Shown piece by piece: positions 1 through 8,756 of a stretch of 64,000 bases of DNA. The stretch is from Gyrodactylus bullatarudis (taxonomy: Eukaryota > Platyhelminthes > Monogenea > Gyrodactylidea > Gyrodactylidae). The DNA is taken from assembly GCA_012064415.1 (NCBI GenBank), contig SSNU01000127.1, positions 451,152 through 515,151 on the forward strand. The letters run 5' to 3'. How positions within the stretch are numbered: the stretch's first letter is position 1; every line of letters begins with the position of its first letter. Below the pieces are notes generated by a model, which was not told the DNA's origin, searched no databases, and worked only from the letters and a program-made list of their open reading frames with translations. A program made the translations under genes and the position numbers.

Positions 1-218
1 ATTAAAAATTCAACAAAAGCATATATCAAGTTTGAAATAAGCAAGGTGAATCCATAAATCTAAATAATCTAAGAACGAAAGTGGATATGTTTCTTTCATA
101 TTATTCTCATCTGGTTTCTCTGTCTTTCAAGAGATAGAAATAAAGTTGAGTACTCGGAGAATAAAAAAATTCACAAGTGAATATTCTTAAATGTATTGAG
201 AAAATATAGAACACTCAC
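1..218 (-). other. STIM intron (start of), no coding signal seen
   Basis: The GTGAGT donor of STIM exon 4 lies at 218-213. The rest of this stretch has stops in all minus-strand frames and no match to the STIM transmembrane segment, so I read it as the beginning of an intron that continues outside the window. Confidence 0.5.
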
Positions 219-881
219 TTATTTGTTTTCCAAATAGTATAATATCAGTTGCTTTGAGAATTATCTTTTGTCGATGAACAAGATTTTTAACTCCGAGAGT
301 TTCACTGAGAAATTCACTCTCTGGCATAATCAATAGAGGTAGAGATTTCCCATCGACATTGTGTTCAATAAATACGTCCACATATTGAGGTAAATCTACC
401 TGTTCTGATAACCACTTTTTTACATCATCAACAGTCCAATTGAAAACTAAAATTTTAAATTGTAGAATTCAGAATTACTTTCACTATTTTTCCATACAAA
501 CCATAATTCTTCTGGATTGATATGAACATCAAGTTCGTAAAGTTTCTCGACTCTCTCACTAGGCACTGTGTTTTTAAGTTCTTCTATAGCAAACTAAAAA
601 ATATGACGTCATACAAAAATTTCAGTGGAATAGCGCGAGAACATGAAAGTACTTATTGACTTACACCTTTAGTTTCTTTGGGTGATATTCCACCATCTTT
701 GTCAGAGTCTAGAATTTTATGAAGAGAGTAAATGGCTCGTTTTGTTTCTGATTCTCGATGGCATAAATAATCAAGGCGATTTCCACACTCAATCGTGTAT
801 GCTAATTTGTTAAAAATAATACATACCTTCTTCAGATTTAACTGAAATGATTAAAAGAATATAAAAGACCAGGGGAGCCAT
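219..881 (-). CDS. STIM: STIM (stromal interaction molecule) calcium sensor, 5' part
   Basis: STIM is a single-pass ER membrane protein whose lumenal EF-hand/SAM module senses Ca2+ and opens Orai channels. I read four exons on the minus strand: 881-827, 801-665, 593-479 and 446-219, all joined in phase (115 codons seen). The start gives a signal peptide (MAPLVFYILLIISVK). Exon 2 holds a canonical EF-hand loop (DSDKDGGISPKE; ligands D1, D3, D5, E12), exon 3 the hidden EF-hand region ending in WFVWKNSE, and exon 4 the SAM domain (FNWTVDDVKKWL ... LKATDIILFG), which aligns closely with STIM1 from memory. The transmembrane and cytosolic coiled-coil/CAD parts must lie left of position 1; I find no exon for them in 1-218. 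Introns are 25, 71 and 32 nt. It is head-to-head with GPD2. The family call is firm; the exon 2 donor (665 or 667) is less so. Confidence 0.88.
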
Positions 882-1025
882 TTTTCATTTTTTTCTTGGA
901 TAAAATGAGTTAAATAAGCGCCTAAAACAAACAACTAATTTTGAGATTTAACACTTTTAATTAATGAACGAGCCAAGACTATTAATTTGAGCGAATTCAA
1001 GTTTTAATTTATATTCTATCATAAA
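882..1025. promoter_or_regulatory. Shared divergent promoter region STIM/GPD2
   Basis: Only 144 nt separate the two start codons of the head-to-head genes, so both 5'UTRs and core promoters must fit in or near this stretch. It is AT-rich; I see no convincing TATA box placed correctly for either gene. The assignment is positional inference. Confidence 0.5.
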
Positions 1026-4000
1026 ATGCTCAACCTTAAAAGATTCAAGACTGTTGCTAAACTAGGAGCTGGAGTCTCTGTATTTTTTCATTTTTACCCT
1101 AAAATCATAGAGTCAAGTGGATATTCAGTATGTTTTCAAATTAAAAAATGTTTACTAAACATTGTTTAGACAATCGATAAAAATATTGTGGTTGATGACA
1201 ATACTAAAGAAAAGTTTCAATCTAGTCTTCCCAAACGGGAAGATCTATTAGAGGCTCTGAAAAATACTGAAGAGTTTGACGTTCTCGTTATTGGTGGTGG
1301 TGCTACTGGTTGTGGAGTAGCTTTAGACTCTTGTACTCGGGGACTAAAAACCTGTCTTGTTGAAAAGTTTGACTTTGCATCTGGTACTTCGAGTCGTTCT
1401 ACAAAGCTTATCCATGGAGGGGTTAGATATCTTCAAAAGGCAATCTTTGAATTGAACTATGAACAGTTTAAAATGGTCAATGAAGCACTTGGTGAAAGGG
1501 CTAGTTTGATAAACAATGCTCCACACTTGGCAGGTCCTTTACCGATTATGCTACCACTATATAAATTATGGCAAGTTCCGTATTACTGGTTTGGAATTAA
1601 GTCGTATGATATTTTATCTGGTTTTCAAATTCTGAAGGCGAGTTATTTTCTTAATAAAAGTCAAACTCTTGAAAAATTTCCTCTCCTAAAAAAAGAAGGC
1701 TTAAAGGGAGCCATTGTTTACTATGATGGTCAAATGGATGATTCACGATTTTGTCTATCCCTTTCAATATCGGCTATACGAAATGGAACAATTGCTCTCA
1801 ACTACACAGAGTGCGTTGATTTAATTCTCTCCGATGAAAAAGTATGTAAAATTTAATTATTCAAAGAAATTGAAAGCTGTCAAATTAAAAGATCGTCTAA
1901 CTGGAGAAGAATATGTCGTGAAAGCAAAGTGCATTGTGAACGCTACTGGTCCATATACAGATTCTATAAGAAAATTGGATAACTCCAAAACTTCCAGCAT
2001 TTGCCAGCCTAGTAGTGGAGCTCATATTATCCTCCCGGACTACTATAGTCCTTCAGATATGGGACTTTTAGATCCAAACACCAGCGATGGAAGAGTCATA
2101 TTTTTCTTGCCTTGGTTGAAAGGAACTCTTGCTGGAACAACAGACATTCCATGCTCAGTACTTGATCACCCTCAGGCATCAGAAAAAGAAGTCTCATTCA
2201 TTTTGAATGAAATTCAGGACTATTTTTCTTCAAAATTGCAGGGTAAATTAATTAATTTTTCTTCAAGTAGCATTAAATCAATAATTCTAAAGAATAGAAG
2301 TACTAATTTTATATGCAATAATTATTTTTTATTTATTGCAAAATTTAGTTAGAAGGAGTGACGTTCTAAGTGCTTGGTCAGGAGTCAGACCCCTAGTGTT
2401 GGATCTAAACTCCAAAGATACCCAATCTATTGCTAGAAATCATGTCATTGAAATATCTCCAAATGGACTTGTCACAATAGCTGGAGGAAAGTGGACTACA
2501 TACAGACTTATGGCTGAGGAGACGTTAGATAAATGCATAAGTGTGAGTTTTCTATCTTTCGATTTCTGAGGCTTTATATCCCATCAATGGTCTTGTAATT
2601 TTTTGGGGGTTTTACCACTTCTCAATGACTCATAGCGTATATGCGTATATCACACATTGGTAATGCACTACAAAGACGTATTGGAAATCGATACGTATTA
2701 TTTGTCCATCTCTTGTTTTATTCCATTTCAGCCAATGAAATTTCACTCAATTTCATGCATAGCAAATAGAAAAACTATATAGAGCTACGACTATTGTTGT
2801 GCGTGTGTATAACACAAACTAGCCAATCAGAATCGAGCATATAAATATAACTTGAAATATCACTATGTCATTGTTATTTCCAATTTTGTCTGTCTCCTTT
2901 CGCGTCATGGCTAAATCCAGGGTACACTTGAATATTGAGGAGAAGAGGGAAATTCTTCGGTTGCTCAAAAAACAAGTCAATGCTCACAAGATTATAGAGA
3001 CCTATGGAATTTCTATGAGGACTCTTCGTCGAATAAAATGTCATTCCTTCGATATAATGCGAAAAGATGCTGAAGATGCCATGGTCAATAAACCAAAGGA
3101 AATGTACCCTGGTTTAAGAGAAGAACTCTTCAAGCGATGCAAAGATAGGAATCCCATCACTAGACAGGACATAGACCAAATTGCCAGACAAATATGCAAG
3201 GAATATTCCTACGATTTTGATGCTACTCCCGCCTTCTTTACAAAATTCATCAGGGACTATCAAGTAAGAAAGTTTTCCTGGATTAATTTTTGTATAGATT
3301 GATGTTCCTGAAATTGGCAGAGTCATGGAACCTTTTACAGATTCTGAAGCCTACTTTATAGACTCGTTTAGGATTAAATTTCACGAGGGCGAAGTTGACC
3401 GTAGCAAGGAAAAGTTGTTGAAGAAAAAGTCTTTTGGTATGACCTGTCTCTATGGAATATGCATACCGGAGGAGTTCAGAAAAATATTCGTCATTGGACG
3501 TTGCAATGAGATGAGTGCTTTCAATCTAAAGGAATCCTTTCCAAGTCTAGAGTTTGACAACGAGTTCAGCTACAAGAAGGTCTTTTTAAGCATTCTTAAA
3601 TTTGTCATAGATTCGAACAAGTTTAAACGACTCTTTGTTCGAGACTCGAAAGAGAACATTAAAATCCTACAGCAAATCGATTTTCTACCAGACTCATTAA
3701 AGATCTATACCTATTCGGAAAAGAAGGTGAGCATCTTCCTGACAAATCGTTTCTACAACTCTAGACGAAATAAACTTCTCGCCATAATCAAAGATAAGGA
3801 TATGTGCCTGGAATATTCTCCCCTGTTGGAATATGACAATATATCCATTGCATGGTATCGTATGGAAGAAATCTTTCGCACAGATAACCTTCACAATTTG
3901 TTCGAAAGACCTCTGACCAAAGATGAGGAAGGTTGTGATGAATATGATGTTGATGATCCCGAGTTTATGGGAGCCAACAACCCGTTATCTTATGATCGCT

Positions 4001-5271
4001 TGTTAGGCATTGTTGACGGTGAATAATTTTATTTGACTTATTTTAAGTAATTTTTTCCATATGATATTTCCTGATATTGTTTAAGGAACATTCCTCGAGA
4101 ATTATTTTTATAAACCATTACAATGAAGAATGCATTTTATTCCATCACAAAGATCCCATATGTGACAAATTATATTATTGCATAAATGCGTATGCAATTC
4201 GAATATGCAGTGTAAAAAAACTGTTTTACTGTATTTTTCTACACATGATATATATAATTAATAATAAAATAACTAATTTGTCAGCTTATCGAATCTCGTC
4301 TTTTATTTTACCATACAGTAGTTGATTGACTTGATATCAGTAGTAATAATCAAACGATTAATCTTGAATATTACAACTTTAGAACTTTAAATTGAACCCA
4401 AAGAATGTATGCCAGACAAAGAAAATGTTACTAGAAGGTGCTCATTGCTGGCAAGAGAACGGTTTTATCACCCTGGTCCAAGATTACGGGCTTGATGTAG
4501 ATGTTGCTAAGCACCTCTATTCTACGTACGGAGACAAAGCGACCAGAGTAGCATCTCTCTCAAAACCAACTGGAAAAACATGGCCAATGTTTGGTGTTCG
4601 ATTGCATCCTAATTATCCATATCTTGAAGCAGAGGTAAGTTATTTCATAATGCCTAGGTAATTTGGGCTTGCAATGAATATGCTTGTCGTGCGGTAGACT
4701 TTTTATCAAGGAGAATTCGTCTCTCATTCTTGGATGTTAATGTTGCTATTGAAGTTTTGCCCAGGGTGGTTGAGCTTATGGGCAACGAACTAGGCTGGTC
4801 AAAGTCAAAACGCTCTGAAGAAATTCAGCACGCCATGGAATTCTTAAAAGTTGAAATGGGCTACAATCTACAGGCGTCGGTTCCATCTTATCTTTCCTGT
4901 AGCCCTAGAGAGGTAAAAGATTATCACTTGGATTTCCTGAAACTCGATTCGAAAAAAAGAGGTTTCATTGAACCGAAACAGATGGATGAATTTTTATCTG
5001 TAAGTTTCTAAATCTACTTTATAGTAATTAAATAATTAATTTTAAAATTATAGAATAAAAAAGTTTCGCAAGCTATTAGAGATAAAGAAATCACGGATTT
5101 AGACAAGAAGCACATAAGTTTCGCAGATTTTCTCAAGGTACTTCTTTTATCATTAATTCTATTTTCTAGATTATTGAATCTATAAAAAAGTTCAAGTATT
5201 CATTAGAAAAAGAAAAATCTGGTGAGAAAAATATTCGACCAACTTTTGATCGGGCTTGCGGTGACCTTTAA
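1026..5271 (+). CDS. GPD2: Mitochondrial glycerol-3-phosphate dehydrogenase (FAD-dependent)
   Basis: This inner-membrane flavoenzyme oxidises glycerol-3-phosphate to dihydroxyacetone phosphate and passes electrons to ubiquinone (glycerol phosphate shuttle). Eight coding exons join in phase: 1026-1127, 1170-1841, 1867-2242, 2349-2542, 4383-4634, 4658-4999, 5054-5137 and 5170-5271, giving 707 aa, close to the usual ~727. Visible are a basic N-terminal presequence (LNLKRFKTVAKLGAG), the FAD Rossmann motif (VIGGGATGCG, about residue 75), GGVRYLQ, the CINATGP-like CIVNATGPYTDS, TSDGRVIFFLPW, AGGKWTTYR and the conserved C-terminal DRACGDL end. Introns are 42, 25, 106, 1840, 23, 54 and 32 nt. The 1840-nt intron carries a transposase-derived gene. 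The C-terminal EF-hand pair is degenerate (see findings). Head-to-head with STIM, tail-to-tail with the USP gene. Confidence 0.95.
2815..2850 (+). promoter_or_regulatory. Putative CCAAT/TATA promoter of nested gene
   Basis: A CCAAT box (GCCAATCAG, about 2821) and a TATA-like stretch (ATATAAATATA, about 2839) sit just upstream of the nested transposase-derived ORF. Transcription would start around 2865-2875, which favours the ATG at 2907 over the one at 2865. Inferred from spacing only. Confidence 0.4.
2907..4026 (+). CDS. Pogo/Tigger/CENP-B-like transposase-derived gene nested in GPD2 intron
   Basis: Two exons, 2907-3263 and 3298-4026, join in phase across a 34-nt GT-AG intron to give an uninterrupted 361-aa protein. 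In order: an N-terminal psq/CENP-B-type helix-turn-helix (EEKREILRLLKK ... GISMRTLRRIK), a second CENPB-type DNA-binding region (LREELFKRCKDRNPITRQDI ... FFTKFI), a DDE_1-like domain recognisable by KIFVIGRCNEM, LFVRDSKEN and FLPDSLKIY ... FYNSRR, and an acidic tail. The region matching the third catalytic aspartate has no Asp (YTYSEKKVS) and the first is uncertain, so transposition activity looks lost while the frame is intact. An in-frame ATG at 2865 would add 14 residues. I see no terminal inverted repeats. It could be a domesticated DNA-binding protein or a recently dead element. Confidence 0.6.
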
Positions 5272-5276
5272 GAAAA

Positions 5277-5282
5277 AATAAA
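5277..5282 (+). terminator. GPD2 poly(A) signal AATAAA
   Basis: AATAAA starts 5 nt after the GPD2 stop codon, so the 3'UTR would be very short. Confidence 0.5.
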
Positions 5283-5557
5283 AAAACCTATGATTTCCTG
5301 ATTCTTGAAGTCAATTTTGTGATAACAATTTCAGCGCCAATAATTTCTCAGAGTATCTTGTGATTATTTGCTGTACTAATACTGCTTTATCTATACATGT
5401 TCTATTATGCAATTCACAACTCTCTTTTAAATTTTAACATTAAGTGAGATTAATGTAGCTGACTTATTTTAAGCTGAAAATTCTAAAACATATCCCTAAA
5501 ATCATAGTTAACTATGGGATTTAAAGGAAAATCACATGATTAGAAGAAAAGAAAATT

Positions 5558-5563
5558 TTTATT
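5558..5563 (-). terminator. USP10-like poly(A) signal AATAAA
   Basis: TTTATT on the plus strand (AATAAA on minus) lies 66 nt past the stop of the USP gene. The GPD2 and USP genes are convergent, with about 360 nt between their stop codons; the rest of that gap shows nothing distinctive. Confidence 0.45.
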
Positions 5564-5629
5564 CTGTTGAAAATCTCGGAGTTGATCTCAAATTATTATC
5601 ATTGCTTGTCTATGTCAGTGTTATTTTTT

Positions 5630-7066
5630 TCAGCGTTCATTAAAGTATTTTGATTGAACGTAAACTAAAAGATATGGTGTCCTTGGTTGTTGATAAATGT
5701 GAGGGGAGTCGTTAAGTTCTCCTCTGTTAACTTGGGATAAGATTTCCTCGTCAAAAATGTTCTGACCTTTTCTGTTGGGATCAAGAGGATGATGGCTACC
5801 CAACAAAAGGTTTATTTGTTTATTACCTTCAATATAAACTCTTGAGTCATCGTCAACATAATAAAAGAATCTATTATTATTGGTGATTTGTAAAAGTTTG
5901 GACAATTGAGATCTTATGGCAATTGTATAGTGACCTCGAGTGATATCGTCCCCAAGATGAAAGACCACAGAATTAAGTACATATAAATGGTCTTCTGACT
6001 TTGCATTAGCTTGAAGAGAGACATAATTTTTTTTAATCTCTAATGATTCATCTATTCTTATCTGAGTATGAATCTTTTTGGCAACCCAAGCACTCGATTT
6101 ATCATTCGAATCCGATGGAATGTATTTAAAGCGCTTTAGCTGAATAATCAAAACGGGGGGCAAATTTCCAAGGTATTGTTTCTTTCGGAAAGCCTTGGAA
6201 CTGCCACCATCTTTATAATCATCCACGAGTTCTCTTTCGGCAAATGCTTTGAAACAAGATTGAATATCGGTACAATTGACTGGAATGTCAAGTGGAAGGA
6301 TGAAAAAAGGCTCTGAAAACGATTTCAAATTGTCTGGAGCTAGACTGTCTCCACTGAATGAGAAAACGTAACTACCACTGATGAATTTTCCAATAACACT
6401 GCTCTTATTACCACCAGAAAGTTCAGTTTTGCGAGAAACCTGTACACTTTTACCTTTTATGGAACAGAGCCATTGTCCGTCGTCTTCCTCCTCTTCCTCT
6501 GTTTCATGTTTTGAATCTACTGAAAGTTCCTCGTGAATTTTAAGAAGAATCAAGTTTAGAACTTCTGCGGAATCTTCCTGATTTCCAGGCTCAATATTGA
6601 GTGTATGGTAAAACTTTAGATCCAAACCACTTTGAAGGTGCGAACTCAGATAATCGATGAAATGCTTGAGACTAAATGTATAAAAATTATAAATAACTTA
6701 CACGACAGAAAGACAAGGATATTTGGTCATTGACTTGTCTAATAAACGATTTATATCAACTTCTGGATATCTTCTGTTGATTTCCGAGAGAGTAAAATTC
6801 AAAAAACTATTGAGAAAAGGACAATTGAAAAGAAGTTGAGTTATAGAATTCAAATAGCATGAGTTTCGATAATTCTTAATCTGCCTAGGTGGAGTAATTT
6901 CATATGCTGGCATAACTGTTACTTCAAATGCTTGAACTAGAGACTTGAAATCGACTTCAGGAATGCTCAAGCTAATGTTTTTTATTCCATTTTCAATAGA
7001 ATGACTTGCAGGGTTAGATGCATTCTCTTTTTTTCTTTTGTTGTTTTTGTTCTTCTTCTTAACCAT
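5630..7066 (-). CDS. Ubiquitin carboxyl-terminal hydrolase, USP10-like
   Basis: A cysteine protease of the USP family that removes ubiquitin from substrates. Exons 7066-6702 and 6671-5630 join across a 30-nt intron to give 468 aa. The Cys box is NSCYLNS (catalytic Cys70), followed by QEDSAEVLNLIL, a Lys-Arg-Phe motif (LPPVLIIQLKRF), the His box RGHYTIAI (His about 369) and the Asp in YYVDDDSRV. The stretch around EPFFILPLDIP and ARE-like ERELVDDY resembles USP10/yeast Ubp3 best from memory. Odd points: the usual Gly before the Cys-box Asn is replaced (YRNSC), and the N-terminus is only about 65 residues, very basic (KKKNKNNKRKK), whereas vertebrate USP10 has a long N-terminal region. Start codons of this gene and PFDN5 are 91 nt apart, head to head. 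Catalytic family is certain, subfamily probable. Confidence 0.85.
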
Positions 7067-7157
7067 TAAATTTTTTTAAAACATCGTGTCATACAAACAG
7101 TAAAAAACTTGATTAGAAACTGGGTTGTTGTTTGCATTGGGTCAATATTCAAAAAAG
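7067..7157. promoter_or_regulatory. Shared divergent promoter USP10-like/PFDN5
   Basis: 91 nt separate the two start codons of the divergent pair. An in-frame TTG-initiated extension of the PFDN5 frame back to 7125 is not needed; the ATG at 7158 fits the family start. Confidence 0.5.
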
Positions 7158-7613
7158 ATGTCAGAGCAGAAAAATACTATTCATTTGGAAAATTTAGGCA
7201 TTCAAGAGCTAGTACAGTTCAATGAAAGTATGAAAGAGCGAACTCAGTACTTGGCGCTTGCAACTAAAAAGCTCAAGGAGATAAGAGCAAAATTTGTTAG
7301 CTCAAGAAGTGCCCTGAAGGAATTTAAACCAGAAAATGAGAATGCTCAAGCCTTAATCCCGTTATCAGATACTCTTTATGTTCCGGGTAAAGTAATCAAG
7401 GCTGACAAAGTTCTTATAAATATCGGAACCAGTTATTATGCTGAAATGAGTGCTGACAAAGCCATAAAATACTTAACATCTAGAATCGAATTTGTTACAA
7501 AGCAAATTGAAGAAACTAGTGTAAACTTGAGAAATTGTCAGGAAATCACCAACCATAGTACCGGAATTATTCAGAACAAAGTCAGTGCACTCACTGCCGC
7601 CCAGAAAACTTGA
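7158..7613 (+). CDS. PFDN5: Prefoldin subunit 5
   Basis: An alpha-type subunit of the hexameric cytosolic prefoldin chaperone, which hands unfolded actin and tubulin to the CCT chaperonin. Single exon, 151 aa, near the usual ~150. N- and C-terminal coiled-coil helices flank the hairpin region with the family signature ALIPLSDTLYVPGKV and VLINIGTSYYAE. The start is the first ATG giving MSEQKN; it follows an in-frame region without other ATG. Intronless, while its divergent partner has one 30-nt intron. Confidence 0.95.
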   Translation: MSEQKNTIHLENLGIQELVQFNESMKERTQYLALATKKLKEIRAKFVSSRSALKEFKPENENAQALIPLSDTLYVPGKVIKADKVLINIGTSYYAEMSADKAIKYLTSRIEFVTKQIEETSVNLRNCQEITNHSTGIIQNKVSALTAAQKT

Positions 7614-7627
7614 TTATAATTAACTCG

Positions 7628-7633
7628 AATAAA
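7628..7633 (+). terminator. PFDN5 poly(A) signal AATAAA
   Basis: AATAAA begins 14 nt after the PFDN5 stop codon. Confidence 0.5.
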
Positions 7634-8756
7634 TTGTTTGCTATATTTCATACAATCTGATGTTTTTTCCTTGTCACTCTTTCTATATACCGGCTAATTA
7701 ATAAATTGTCTGTTAGGAAGAGAACTTTTTTTCATGCATAACTCAAATAAAAAAATATTGAATTTCCTATCCTTACTCTTAAGTAGTAATAGTAATTAAT
7801 AATTCATTAACTTGACTATGACTCATTCACACGTGACTATCTCTTTGGAAGCAATGAAATTGAATTCTTGACAAATGGACCGAGTACTTTATTCCTTTAT
7901 TCTAATTTTCTAAAAACATGAGTAATTTTCCCAGAATAATGAGTAATAAAATTTTCAAATTAATGAATTCTCTTGGGAAAAACTCCCTTAAAAGGACGAA
8001 AATAATTTTAATTTGGATACGCACTAGCATCTTTTATGTCAACAGTAAATTTTAGAATATTGAGAATCTATTTTGTATCTGCTGCGATAAATTAATTAGT
8101 TGGGTTGGTAGGAAATTCTCATGAGAATAATTCCAATGTCAAAAATCTTGACGTTTGAGGAAAATGAACTAATCCGAAATGATAAAATTCTCTGTCCATT
8201 TTTAACTTGGAGCTAAAGAGATCGTTGAATTAAATCCTAGAACCTATTTCTTCTTGACAGAAATTTTCAATTTTATGAGATTCATGCGGATAGTATTAAC
8301 AGCTTTTGTACAGTATTAATAAATATCTTTTATTAAATTTTAAATAATAATTTCCAACAAATATAAATACACAATAAAGAAAATTTCTCAGAGTTACTTC
8401 ATTACGATCTCGATATAATTCGATTTTCTATCATTCGAGATAAACAGGGATTTCTGTTGCTCATAATCTTAAATATTTTACAATGGAAATGCCAAAAGAG
8501 AGGGTATTAGGTTCCTTCCAATTCATGGATACGAGGTTATCAGTAAATTTAACACATTACACTTGATAATAATAATAACAATAATAGGTTTTTACGCAAA
8601 CTTTTCATCACATGATGCTTTGATGTTATCAAATCAGCCAAATCGGTAATTTTTGAAAAGAGTCTCACACCATTCTCAAATTTCATTCTGTAGAATCGCT
8701 GCAAATTGGTTCATTTTCAAAATAAAAGGCCCAAGAAGAATTGAAAAAGGCGTCCA
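7634..8756. other. Intergenic / 3'UTR of protocadherin, no gene seen
   Basis: AT-rich stretch between the convergent PFDN5 and protocadherin genes. Part is presumably protocadherin 3'UTR (several TTTATT on the plus strand, for example near 8330, could be its poly(A) signals). A short AAT/AAC-rich simple stretch lies near 8565-8587. I see no coding signal. Confidence 0.5.
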
